A DNA stretch of 64,000 nt, from assembly GCF_035918235.1 (NCBI RefSeq), contig NZ_CP109485.1, positions 2,170,001-2,234,000 on the forward strand, read 5' to 3'. Position numbers and translations under genes: made by a program. Below, piece by piece: positions 53,117 through 62,406 of this stretch. A model generated the notes under the pieces. The model was not told the origin of the DNA. It made no database searches and worked only from the letters and a program-made list of their open reading frames with translations. How positions within the stretch are numbered: position 1 is the first letter of the stretch; each line of letters begins with the position of its first letter. The DNA comes from Streptomyces sp. NBC_01445 (lineage in GTDB: Bacteria; Actinomycetota; Actinomycetes; Streptomycetales; Streptomycetaceae).

Positions 53117-55774
53117 ATGAGGAGTTGCATCGGTGTGAGGATCCGCGGTAGCCGTGCCACGTCCGACGCGCCGCTCGCACTCGATTCGGGCGCGGGAAGG
53201 AAAGGGCTCAAGGCCGGTGCCCTGGGGATGGTCTCCTCCGTAGCCATCGGCTTGGCCTCCACCGCCCCGGCCTACAGCCTCGCGGCCACGCTCGGCCTCA
53301 TCGTGGCCGCCGTCGGCCTTCAGGCCCCGGTAGTCACGGTGCTGGCCTTCATCCCCATGCTGCTGATCGCGTACGCCTACAAGGAACTCAACGCGAGCAA
53401 CGCCGACTGCGGGACGACCTTCACCTGGGCGACCCGCGCCTTCGGCCCGCGCACCGGCTGGATGGGCGGCTGGGGCATCATCGTCGCCGACATCCTCGTC
53501 ATGACGAACCTCGCCGAGATCGCCGGCATCTACGGCTTCCGGCTCCTGGGTTACCACTCACTCGCGAACAACAGGCTGTGGACCACCGTGGCGGGCATCG
53601 TCTGGATCATCGTGATGACCGCGATCTGCTTCGTCGGCATCGAGATCTCGGCCGCCGTCCAGCGCTGGCTGCTGTTCATCGAGATGGCCGTACTGGTCCT
53701 GTTCGCCGTCACCGCTCTGGTGAAGGTCTACACGGGCAACCCCAGGACGGCGATCCACGTCTCACCCTCCTGGTTCAACCCACTGCACGTGCCCTCGACC
53801 GAAGCACTGACCGCGGGCCTCCTCGCCGCCGTCTTCATCTATTGGGGCTGGGACACCGCCGTCACGGTCAACGAGGAGACCGCCGACAGCACGCGCATCC
53901 CCGGGCGAGCCGCGGTCATCTCCACCGTGCTGCTGCTGATCACCTACGCCCTCGTCGCCACCTCGGCGCAGGCATTCGCCGGAGTCGGCAGCGCGGGAAT
54001 CGGGCTGGGCAACAGGGACAACGCGGGCGATGTGCTCTCCGGACTGGGCAGCGCCGTCTTTGGCAGCCACGGCCCGGGGCTCTTCCTCTCCAAGCTGCTG
54101 ATCCTCATGGTGCTGACCTCCGCGGCCGCATCCGCCCAGACCACCATCCTGCCCATGGCCCGGACCGTCTTCTCCATGGCCGCGCACAAGGCCCTCCCCT
54201 CACGATTCGCCCGCGTGCACCGCCGATTCCTCACCCCGACCTGGTCGACCGTCGGCATGGGCTTGGCTTCCATTGCGCTATTCGTCCTGCTCGCGGCGAT
54301 CAGTCGCGACGTCCTGGCCGACTCCATCGAGTCAGTCGGCCTCGCGATCGCGTTCTACTACGGCCTCACCGGCTTCGCGTGCGTCTGGTACTACCGCAAG
54401 GTGCTCACCCGCAGCTCCGGGGACTTCCTGTTCAAGGGCCTGCTGCCGGGGCTGGGCGGGCTGCTGATGCTCTTCCTCTTCTGCTACGCCGCGTTCGACG
54501 TCTACGCAGACCCCCACTACGGCGCGACCTCCATCGACCTGCCGCTCATCGGACGGACGGGCGGGGTGACCGTCGTGGGCCTGGGAGCCCTGATGCTCGG
54601 CGTCGTGCTGATGCTGGTCGTCACACGCGAGCACACAGCGGCCCTCAGACTCCAGCGAAGCCTGCTGCCCCACAGGCTGGCGCCGCAGACCGCCGTCGAG
54701 CCGGCGAGCCGTTACGTACCAGCGGACAGCCGGTCCGGGGTGGGCGGCGACTGGTTCGACGTCATCCCGCTGTCGGGCACGCGCGTCGGCCTGGTGGTCG
54801 GGGAGGTGATCGGCCACGGACTGCTCGCCGCCGCCACCATGGGACGCCTGCGCACCGGCGTACGCGTCCTCGCCCGGCTGGACCTCGCTCCGGACGAGCT
54901 CCTCGCACGCCTGGACGACCTGGTCGGACAGACCGCCAAAGAGCGCGCGGCCGCTCACGGCCCGGGCGGCGCGAGGCCCCAAGGGGACGAAGCCCTGGGG
55001 GTGGCCTGCCTGTACGCGGTGTACGACCCGGTGTCCGGACAGTGCAGCATGGCGCGCGCCGGCCACTCGCTGGCCGCGGTCCTCGAGCCGGACAGCGGCG
55101 TCGCCGACTACCCGGAGCTCCCACCGGGCCCGCCCCTGGGAGTGGGCGGTCTGCCGTACCAGAGCATGGATCTCCAGCTGGCCCCGGACAGCCTCATCGC
55201 CCTCTTCACCGACGGCCTCGTCCAGGCCACCGGAGACCTCGACGCCGGGCTCCGTCTGCTGGCCGAAACCCTCGCCCAGTACCGGCGGCGCCCCCTGGAA
55301 GAGCTCTGCGACCGCGCCGTCGCGACGCTGCTGCCGGGGCCGGCAAACGACGACGCGGCCCTGCTACTCGTACGCACCCGGATGCTCGGCGAGCACCAGG
55401 TGGCCGTGTGGGAGTGGGCCGCGGACCCGGCGCAGGTCGGCGACGCCCGCACCGCGGCCACGGGGCAACTCGGCGCATGGGGACTGGACGACCTGGCGTT
55501 CACCACCGAACTCGTCGTCAGTGAACTCGTCACCAACGCCATCCGCCATGCCGGCGGGCCGGTCAAGGTGCGGCTCATCCGCGAGCAAACCCTCATCTGC
55601 GAGGTCTCCGACACCGGACACACCTCGCCCCATCTGCGGCACGCCGCCCTCGACGAGGAGGGCGGTCGCGGTCTCTTCATCATCGCTCAGTTGGCCCAGC
55701 AGTGGGGAACGCGCTACACGCCCACCGGCAAGACCATCTGGGTCGAGCAGGCCCTGCCGACCGGGGAGGTCTGA
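53117..55774 (+). CDS. Fusion: APC amino-acid permease + SpoIIE phosphatase + RsbW-type ATPase
   Basis: 885 residues from ATG 53117; GTG 53135 behind GAGGAG is equally likely. (a) ~30-500: APC-type permease with about twelve TM segments (LGMVSSVAIGLASTAPAYSL; AYKELNASNADCGTTFTWAT; FIYWGWDTAVTVNEET; LTSAAASAQTTILPMARTVF). (b) ~510-755: SpoIIE phosphatase beginning ALRLQRSLLPHRL and continuing GVGGDWFDVIPLSG, VGEVIGHGLLAAATMGRLRT, ARAGHSLAAVLEPDSG, FTDGLVQATGD, ANDDAALLLVRT; the second metal motif has E for the usual D (VGD). (c) ~760-880: HATPase with N box ELVTNAIRHAGG, G1 EVSDTGHTSP, G2 GGRGLFI. No stop or frameshift at either joint. It looks like a transporter-shaped membrane sensor that drives sigma-factor partner switching. 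Confidence 0.85.
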   Translation: MRSCIGVRIRGSRATSDAPLALDSGAGRKGLKAGALGMVSSVAIGLASTAPAYSLAATLGLIVAAVGLQAPVVTVLAFIPMLLIAYAYKELNASNADCGTTFTWATRAFGPRTGWMGGWGIIVADILVMTNLAEIAGIYGFRLLGYHSLANNRLWTTVAGIVWIIVMTAICFVGIEISAAVQRWLLFIEMAVLVLFAVTALVKVYTGNPRTAIHVSPSWFNPLHVPSTEALTAGLLAAVFIYWGWDTAVTVNEETADSTRIPGRAAVISTVLLLITYALVATSAQAFAGVGSAGIGLGNRDNAGDVLSGLGSAVFGSHGPGLFLSKLLILMVLTSAAASAQTTILPMARTVFSMAAHKALPSRFARVHRRFLTPTWSTVGMGLASIALFVLLAAISRDVLADSIESVGLAIAFYYGLTGFACVWYYRKVLTRSSGDFLFKGLLPGLGGLLMLFLFCYAAFDVYADPHYGATSIDLPLIGRTGGVTVVGLGALMLGVVLMLVVTREHTAALRLQRSLLPHRLAPQTAVEPASRYVPADSRSGVGGDWFDVIPLSGTRVGLVVGEVIGHGLLAAATMGRLRTGVRVLARLDLAPDELLARLDDLVGQTAKERAAAHGPGGARPQGDEALGVACLYAVYDPVSGQCSMARAGHSLAAVLEPDSGVADYPELPPGPPLGVGGLPYQSMDLQLAPDSLIALFTDGLVQATGDLDAGLRLLAETLAQYRRRPLEELCDRAVATLLPGPANDDAALLLVRTRMLGEHQVAVWEWAADPAQVGDARTAATGQLGAWGLDDLAFTTELVVSELVTNAIRHAGGPVKVRLIREQTLICEVSDTGHTSPHLRHAALDEEGGRGLFIIAQLAQQWGTRYTPTGKTIWVEQALPTGEV

Positions 55775-55794
55775 CGAAGCGTCCGTGGAGACCT

Positions 55795-57035
55795 TGCGCT
55801 TGCCGAGAACCTCATCCGCACAGATCAGAGTGGTTATGAGGTGAATGAGTACCCGGTGACGGAACAAAAGTGATGCCCCTCCGGATCACCACGGCATGAT
55901 GGTTGATCGTGCTGCTGAGACTGACGTACCTGGGTGTGAAGAACGCGTTCGCGTTGCTACGCCTGATGCCGATGAGCGACCGGGACATGGATGTAGAGAT
56001 CCTGACCTTGCGTCACCAGATCGGCGTGCTCGAGCGGCCACTGAACGGGCAGCGGGTGCGATTCGACGCAGGCGACCGCGCCCTCCTCGCCGCACTGCTC
56101 CAGGGCCTTCCGCGCGAGACGCTCCGGCGGATCCGGCTGCTGGTCCGCCCAGACACGGTACTGCGCCGGCACCGCGATCTGATCGCCCGCCACCGCGCCG
56201 CCGCTTCCTGGGCCGAGCGAGGCGGCCGGCCCCGCACCGTGCACTCCATCCGGGCACTGGTGCTTCGCCTGGCCAGGGAGAACCCGAACTGGGGGTACCG
56301 CCGGATCCACGGCGAACTACTCGTCCTCGGGGTGAAGGTGGCGGCGTCCACCGTCTGGGAGATCCTCAAGGACGCCGGCATCGACCCTGCACCGGAGCAA
56401 TCCTCGACCACCTGGGCAGACTTCCTGCGCCCCCAGGCCGACGCGCTGCTGCCGTGCGACTTCTTCGAAACCGTCACCCTTACCGGAACCCGGCTGTACG
56501 TGCTCGCGGTCATCGAGCACGCAAGCCGGAGGATACGGATCCTCGGCGCCACCACACACCCGACCGCCACCTGGGTGGCTCAGACAGCGAAAGATCCCGT
56601 CATGGACCTCAAGGACGCCAGCTGCCAGGCCCGCTATCTGATCCGAGACCGAGACGGAAAGTTCCCGCAGCTCTTCGATGCCGTCCTCCCAGACGCAGGC
56701 ATCAGGGTCGTCTCAGCGGCATCCGGATGCCCCGCATGAACGCAATCATGGAGCGGTGGGTACAGACTTGCCGACGAGAACTACTGGACCGGACCCTGAT
56801 CTGGGACCAGCGCCATCTCCTCAACTCCCTGCGCGCGTTCGAGACCTTCTACAACGAGCACGGACCACATCAAGGCCTCACCAACGCCAGCCCACTTCAC
56901 CCGCTGCCCGATCCGATCGAGGATCCACAACGGATTGCGCACCTCCACGTCCGACGGCGCGTGCGGTTCGGCGGCACACTGCACGAGTACACACATGCAG
57001 CCTGACCGGCCCGGATGAGGTATTCGGCTAGCGCA
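55795..57035 (+). mobile_element. Insertion sequence A (~1.24 kb, 24-bp terminal inverted repeats)
   Basis: Left end 55795-55818 (TGCGCTTGCCGAGAACCTCATCCG without the last bases; key ends TGCGCT and CATCCG) pairs with right end 57012-57035 at about 21 of 24 positions. Between them lies one transposase gene. It sits 20 bp beyond the fusion-gene stop. Right-end sequence is shared with 40086-40110 and with insertion sequence B. No obvious target-site duplication was identified. Confidence 0.75.
55909..57005 (+). pseudogene. rve/DDE transposase of insertion sequence A, frameshifted
   Basis: Full-length order: DVEILTLRHQIGVLERPL, GRPRTVHSIRALVLRLAREN, NWGYRRIHGELLVLG, LLPCDFFETVTLTGTRLYVL (first Asp), RYLIRDRDGKFPQLFDAV (second Asp). 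Near 56713 one base is missing; the next frame carries IRMPRMNAIMERWVQTCRRE (catalytic Glu) to the normal end LHEYTHAA. The shift separates the Asp and Glu residues, so the copy is inactive unless frameshifting restores it. Confidence 0.8.
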
Positions 57036-57189
57036 GTGCCGCCGTCGGTGGAGAACGGCTGACGTCGACGAAGGTGGAGGAGAAGGCCAGGGCCAGCGGT
57101 GTCCCTCCGTGCGTCGGAACGCCGGGCCCACCAGACCATGAACACCGCCGCCACGGCGTAACTCTGAGGACACGGCCGAGAAGAACGCC

Positions 57190-57480
57190 ATGGCCTTCTC
57201 CCGTGAGGGCGCCGCCTGGCTGTGGGAGTCGGTCAGCATGTGGGACACGTCCGAGCACGACGCTCTGTACGAGCAGTGGGCGACGGCGATGCGCCCTCAC
57301 TCACTGACGAACCGCTACACCAACCTCACCGACGACCAGGGCTCGCAGTGGCGCCGGACCGTTCACGGCAGTGAGGCCAAGCACCGGCGGTTGGGCGCCG
57401 TCAAGGCCGCCTGGGACCCCGAGAACCTGCTCCGCTTCAACAAGAACATCACTCCCGAGTCCGCCGCGCCGGTGCACTGA
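57190..57480 (+). pseudogene. BBE-type FAD-linked oxidase, C-terminal fragment
   Basis: About 95 codons: YTNLTDDQGSQWRRTVHGSE and AVKAAWDPENLLRFNKNI are the closing region of berberine-bridge-type FAD oxidoreductases. The FAD-binding and substrate domains are missing; insertion sequence A ends 154 bp upstream and probably removed them. Confidence 0.65.
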
Positions 57481-57488
57481 CTCCGCGT

Positions 57489-59846
57489 TCAGTCCGGCAG
57501 TCCCCAGGGGCGCCGCGCCGACAGTGCGGGCACGTCCCGCGGTGCTGGACCGGTGATCCTCTTGTCGGCAGGGGTCACCAACACCACGGCGCCCTTCGGG
57601 AGTTGGATCACAGCGCGCCCGACACCCGTCGTGCGGTACGGCAAACGTCGCCCCTGCTCGTCCCGTACGTCGATGTCCCCGCTGATCCCGTGCTCCAGGT
57701 CGAGCGGCGCGCCGGCCTCGCTGTGCACCCGTACCCATCGGGTGGCGCCGTCGGCCCGGTCGGCGTCGATGAGGAAGGCGCCCTGGGCGCGCAGGCCCTG
57801 GACACTGGCGTCGGGCCAGCTCGCCGACACACCGGGGAAGACCCGCACCGGCCCGGAGTGGCTCTGGATCATCATGTCGAGCACGGACTGGCCTGCGGTG
57901 AGCGGGGATTCGACGGCGAGGTTGCCGCCCTCGACGTACATGGTGTTCTCGGTCATCCGGGAGTTGTGGAACACGTTGCCGTCGGTGAAGTACGTCAGCA
58001 GGTCGAGGGCCTGCTCGGGACGGCCGATCCGGGCGGCCATCGAGGACGCGGCGGCGAAGCTGTAACCCGCCCACTGCGTACGGTCCTTGACCCAGTGGTC
58101 GTAGGTGGTGTCAATCAGGGCACGGTCGGCGGGGCGCGCGTGGTCGTACTCGGCGAGCGGAAAGAGCCAGAGCATGTGCGAGAAGTGCCGGTGCGACTCG
58201 GTGAGCGGCTTGTTCGCGCCGACCATCACCCCGGTCGCGTCCTGCGGGTAGGGAGTGAGCCGGTCCAGGATCTCCTGCCAGCGGGCCGCCTTGGGGTGCG
58301 TCGTGCGCAGCAGCTTCAGGCACTGCAGGAGGGTGGTGCAGCCCCAGCGCACCAGGGACAGGTCGTAGGTGCAGTCCTCTGCGTCGGCCCACTCCGGTGA
58401 GCGGGTCAGCGGCAGATGCAGGGCGCCGTCTGAACCCTCGTACAGGAAGTGGTCGTAGAAGTTCACCGCGCGGGTGAGGATCGGGTAGAGCACGTCGCGG
58501 ACGACCGCCAGGTCCATGGAGTGGCGGTAGCTGAGCCAGATGTTGTGCAGCGCCCACAGCAGGTTGCCGGTGTTGTCGGTCTTGGAGGCGGTGCCGGGGA
58601 CGCCGACCGTCTTGCCACCGGTGCGCAGCATCCAGTCCGAGGGGTGCGCGAGGGCGTAGGTATCGCCGTCACGGTACTCCGCGGGGACGGAGGTGGGGAG
58701 TTCTGCCTCGAAAACCTTGAACGTCGAGGTGACGGAGTCGAGTTCGGGGTGGTTGGAGCCTTGCAGCAGCCAGCTGGCGATCTGCACGTTCAGGTTCCAC
58801 CAGACGGCGGTCCAGCTGCCGCCGGTCTCCGGATACCACGGCCCCCACTCGGACAGGGACGGCCCGTTCGCGCGGGTGGCGCTGGCGAGCTTGTACAGCT
58901 GAATCCAGTAGAAGTCCTGGATTCGCTTGTCGGGTACGGAGACGAAGCTGCGGCGGTAGTAGCGGTGCCACCAGGATCGGTGTTCGCTCAGCAGGCCCGT
59001 GGTGGAGGCGGCGAGGGTGCGGTCGACCGCGGCGAGGGCGAGGCGCGTGGTGCCGCTCAGCTCCTCCGGGTGCCGGTAGACGACATGGGCGGCCAGCACC
59101 CGGCGGGTGCCGTCGCGGCGCTCGCGCCAGGCCGTGGTCCAGCCGCCGCCCGTTATCAGCGGCTGCTCGACATAGGAGGTGCCCTCGGCAGTGCCGGTCG
59201 CGGGGTCCGGGTTGCCCACGTAGTCGGCGGGCTTGTCCTTTGTGCGCGACGTGGTGGCGGGCATCCAGGTGAAGGACCAGGCCGCGTCCTCTTCCCCCGG
59301 GCTCGGCTCGGTGAACGCCACCAGCGCGTCACGGGAGTTGTGCACCAGGATGCTGAATGCGACGCTGCCCCGGGCCGTGGTGATGGTGCCGCGCAGTTCG
59401 GCGTCGTACAGGTCGAGGGTCCAGTCGACGGCGGTGATCTCGCCGGAGAGGCTGAGGGTGAGACAGCCGATCGGCAGCCGGGAGTATCCGATGGCCGCAC
59501 GCCACTGCCCGCGCTGGTCCTGCACCTTGGTGTGGCTGAGCATCACCTGGAGGGTGTTCGCGGCGGCGCCCTTGGAGACGACGGCGCCCAGCAGCCCGTT
59601 GCCGAGCAGTGCGCCGTCCTTCCAGTCGGCGGGCAGCGTGCGCCAACGCAACGAGGCGTCGCGCGCGACTCGTTCATGGGGCGAGACATCGGTGGAATGC
59701 GCGCTCGTCCCCACGGTGGCGGCAGAAGCGGCCCAGGCGGAGGCGGTCTGCGGGAGAAGCGTGGCTGCGCCCACTCCGGTGGCCAGAGTGAGAGCGGTCC
59801 GCCGGGAGGGGCGGGAGGGTGCGGCCGAGATGCGTCTCTCGTTCAT
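57489..59846 (-). CDS. Secreted GH95-like glycoside hydrolase (alpha-L-fucosidase/galactosidase type)
   Basis: 785 residues with Tat signal SRRTALTLATGVGAATLL. N-terminal beta domain (LPADWKDGALLGNGLLGAVV; LPIGCLTLSLSGEI), a linker, then an (alpha/alpha)6 barrel: ETGGSWTAVWWNLNVQIASW, EDCTYDLSLVRWGCTTLLQC, LTESHRHFSHMLWLFPLAEY, ENTMYVEGGNLAVESPLTAG, MMIQSHSGPVRVFPG, and a C-terminal beta domain. The HRHxSHL-type and final QSH...FP blocks match GH95 and relatives, which cleave alpha-L-fucosides by inversion. ATG at 59846 with GGGAG 8-9 nt upstream. Alone between IS debris; may assist the GH43/sulfatase locus ~11 kb away. Confidence 0.75.
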   Translation of the reverse strand: MNERRISAAPSRPSRRTALTLATGVGAATLLPQTASAWAASAATVGTSAHSTDVSPHERVARDASLRWRTLPADWKDGALLGNGLLGAVVSKGAAANTLQVMLSHTKVQDQRGQWRAAIGYSRLPIGCLTLSLSGEITAVDWTLDLYDAELRGTITTARGSVAFSILVHNSRDALVAFTEPSPGEEDAAWSFTWMPATTSRTKDKPADYVGNPDPATGTAEGTSYVEQPLITGGGWTTAWRERRDGTRRVLAAHVVYRHPEELSGTTRLALAAVDRTLAASTTGLLSEHRSWWHRYYRRSFVSVPDKRIQDFYWIQLYKLASATRANGPSLSEWGPWYPETGGSWTAVWWNLNVQIASWLLQGSNHPELDSVTSTFKVFEAELPTSVPAEYRDGDTYALAHPSDWMLRTGGKTVGVPGTASKTDNTGNLLWALHNIWLSYRHSMDLAVVRDVLYPILTRAVNFYDHFLYEGSDGALHLPLTRSPEWADAEDCTYDLSLVRWGCTTLLQCLKLLRTTHPKAARWQEILDRLTPYPQDATGVMVGANKPLTESHRHFSHMLWLFPLAEYDHARPADRALIDTTYDHWVKDRTQWAGYSFAAASSMAARIGRPEQALDLLTYFTDGNVFHNSRMTENTMYVEGGNLAVESPLTAGQSVLDMMIQSHSGPVRVFPGVSASWPDASVQGLRAQGAFLIDADRADGATRWVRVHSEAGAPLDLEHGISGDIDVRDEQGRRLPYRTTGVGRAVIQLPKGAVVLVTPADKRITGPAPRDVPALSARRPWGLPD

Positions 59847-60486
59847 ATAAGTGACTCCCATACTCGGAGGTGAACCCGCGTCCCGGGAATGATGCAGCCA
59901 ACACCCCTTAGCCACAAGGGGCCTTGAAGCAAGAGATCCGATCTTTTCGCGCGGCCGCGGACGGGAGGCCGCCGTCCTTGCAGTCCGGCGCGGTCCGATT
60001 GACCAGACGTAGCAGCGCCGCCCACTCGAGGGCGCAGGCGTCATGGTTCTCACAGTCGGAGGCCGCGTCCCGCGCGCACGAGGCGGCGGCCTCGGCCTAC
60101 CGTGAGGTGCCGTCGGCGTTGCGTCGGCACCCGGAACACGTGGGTGCGAGCCCCAGCCACGAGGTCCTGCCGGACACACCGCAGGCCCTGCGTCTCGCAC
60201 GTCTGGCACTGGCGGGGCTTCGGGCCGTGGCCCGTTTCAGGCTGCCCGCCCCGACCCTCCAGCCAGGCAGGAACCGGCAGCGCGTTGCACACCACCACCC
60301 ACTCCGCGTCCGTCATGTCCGACGGACACCTGCGCACCCCGTTCGGACAGTCGGCCGCATTCCCGAACCGGTGCGCGAGGCAATCACACGACGGAACAGT
60401 CGAGTTGAACTCCAGTACGGCAAAAGCGGGAAGCGCCCGCCCACAGTCGACGATCTCTACGACCCCAGTCTGCTGCCGGAGACGTC
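59847..60486. other. Intergenic with IS5-type transposase remnant
   Basis: On the minus strand from 60337 to ~60230 the frame reads PSDMTDAEWVVVCNALPVPA then WLEGRGGQPE, the N-terminus of IS5/IS427-type transposases; similarity then stops. The rest of the 640 bp, including the GH95-like gene promoter, shows no gene. Confidence 0.5.
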
Positions 60487-60908
60487 ATGAACAGTGGCGC
60501 TGTCAGCACGGGAGTTGAGACGACGGCGATGAACCCAGCCCCCACTCAACCAGTCATCAAGGTCCAGGACGTCAGCTTCGGCTACGGCGAGAAGACCATC
60601 ATCAACCGCGTCAGCTTCGAGGCACAGGAAGGAGAATTCCTCTCCCTCATCGGCCCGTTCGGCTGCGTAAAGAGCCCACTGCCGGCGATGATGGACGGCG
60701 TTCTCACCCCGGACTCGGGCTCCGTTCTCGTCGAGGGCAACATCCCCCGCACCGGGGCGGTTCCCGCGCCACGGTGTCCAGTGCTTCGCGCTCATGCCGT
60801 GGGAGTCCGATCTGCACAACGTGACGCTGGGGCTGCGCTACAAGCGGCCCATCTGAACCGAAAGCAGCGTACGGAAATCGGTCTGGAGTACCTGGAGACG
60901 GTCGGGCT
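60487..60908 (+). pseudogene. ABC importer ATPase, decayed and truncated by an IS
   Basis: Starts like an SsuB/TauB-type ATPase (VIKVQDVSFGYGEKTIINRV; GEFLSLIGP), but Walker A is GPFGCVKSPL instead of [10 protein letters not shown]. Near 60760 the frame shifts: CFALMPWESDLHNVTLGLRY is readable in another frame. Insertion sequence B begins at 60909 and removes the rest. Confidence 0.75.
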
Positions 60909-62145
60909 CTGCGGGTGCCGATAAATCATCCGCGCAGGTCACGGCCTTGATTACCTATCGGCGAGCCGCGCACACCGACCTTTGATTGTCTTCCCGCGGA
61001 CCAATGCGGACGGCATCATGATCTCTCGTGCTGCTGCACCTGGCCTGCCTCGCCGCCACCAACGCCTTCGCGTTGCTACGTCTGCTGCCAATGAGCGACC
61101 GGGACCAGGACATCGAGATCCTCGCCCTGCGGCACCAGCTGATGGTCCTGCAACGCCAGGTATCCAAGCCGACGTTCACCGACACCGACCGGGTGATCCT
61201 GGCCGGTCTGCTCCGCCGCCCAAGAGAGAAGCTGCGGCATCCCCTGCTGCTGGTCCACCCAGAGACGATCTTGCGCTGGCACCGCGACCTGCTCACGCGG
61301 AGCCATGCCGCGACCTGCGCGCCGAAGCGTCGCGGGCGCCCGCCGACCGTCCGCTCGATTCGCGCCCTGGTGCTGCGCCTGGCACGGGACAACAGCTCAT
61401 AGGGGTACCGCCGGATCCACGGTGAACTTGCGGCGCTGGGCATCAAGGTCGCCGCCTCCACCGTCTGGGAGATCCTCAAGGAGCACGGCATCCCGCCCGC
61501 GCCCGAACGGCAGAGCGCGACCTGGGCGAACTTCTGCGCAGCCAGGCCGACGCACTGCTCGCCTGCGATCTCTTCGAGGTCCGCACCCTGGCTGGGGCGC
61601 GGCTGTACGTCTTCGCCGTCATCGAGCGCCCGACAAGACGCATCCGGGTCCTGGGCGCCACCGCGCACCCGACCGCGCAGTGGATCGTGCAGCTCGGGCG
61701 CAACCTCCTCATGGCCCTCGATGACGCCAGCAGCAAGGCCAGATTCCTGATCCGCGACTGCGACTCGAAGTTCACGACCCCCTTCGACGCCCTTATGGCC
61801 GACGCCGGCCAGAAGGTGATCACCACAGACATCCAGATACCCCGGATGAACTCGCTCATGGAGCGCTGGATACAGACCTGCCAACGCGAGTTCCTGGACC
61901 GCACCTTGATCTGGAACCAGAACCACCTTATGGATGCGCTGCGCGAGTTCGAATCCTTCTACAACTGGCATCGACCGCACCGAACGCTGAAGCAAGTCGC
62001 GTCCCTTCGCCCACTACCCGAACCGATCAACGCACCAGCGCAGATCACGCACCTGGAGGTCCGCCGAGGAGACCGACTCGGCGGAACCCTCCACGAGTAC
62101 CAACATGCCGCCTGAGCAGGCCGGATGATCAATCGGCATCCGCAG
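60909..62145 (+). mobile_element. Insertion sequence B (~1.24 kb, 24-bp terminal inverted repeats)
   Basis: Left end 60909-60932 (CTGCGGGTGCCGAT...CATCCG) and right end 62122-62145 are inverted repeats with about 3 mismatches in 24 bp. Same length and gene layout as insertion sequence A but clearly diverged from it. It separates an ABC ATPase fragment from a SARP fragment. Confidence 0.78.
61028..62115 (+). pseudogene. rve/DDE transposase of insertion sequence B, nonsense plus frameshift
   Basis: RDQDIEILALRHQLMVLQRQ, RGRPPTVRSIRALVLRLARD, then a TAG at 61400-61402 where insertion sequence A has TGG. After GYRRIHGELAALG one base is lost near 61532; a shifted frame continues ADALLACDLFEV, FLIRDCDSKFTTPFDALMAD, IPRMNSLMERWIQTCQREFL to LHEYQHAA. 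The two lesions make it inactive. Confidence 0.8.
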
Positions 62146-62311
62146 TGTCCGCACGCAGCACCAGCGCGGCAAGCACGGCCTGCCGCCGAACCGGCCCCAG
62201 ATCCACCGGAGTTCCACCACGCCAGGCGCGCAGCGGTCCGAGCAACGCGATCCGAAGCCCCTGAGGATCTCGCTCGTCCACCGCAAAGCCTCCACTCCCG
62301 CTCGCGTACAT
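62146..62311 (-). pseudogene. SARP/AfsR-type regulator, N-terminal fragment
   Basis: The minus strand reads LRIALLGPLRAWRGGTPVDL then GPVRRQAVLAALVLRADTA, the first ~40 residues of the SARP DNA-binding domain, and stops at the right end of insertion sequence B. The rest of the gene is not present on the other side of the element. Confidence 0.6.
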
Positions 62312-62406
62312 CATCCACATCATCGGAATTTCATCAGCATTGCAGCACCCCCGCCCATGCTGATGGACACGACATCGCACAACTCGCACAACTGAAGGGG
62401 GTCCCG

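Noticed and set aside
56690..56740. Programmed frameshift in the transposase of insertion sequence A
   Set aside because: No slippery run or downstream structure was evident and the related copy B has an unrelated lesion, so ordinary mutation is simpler.
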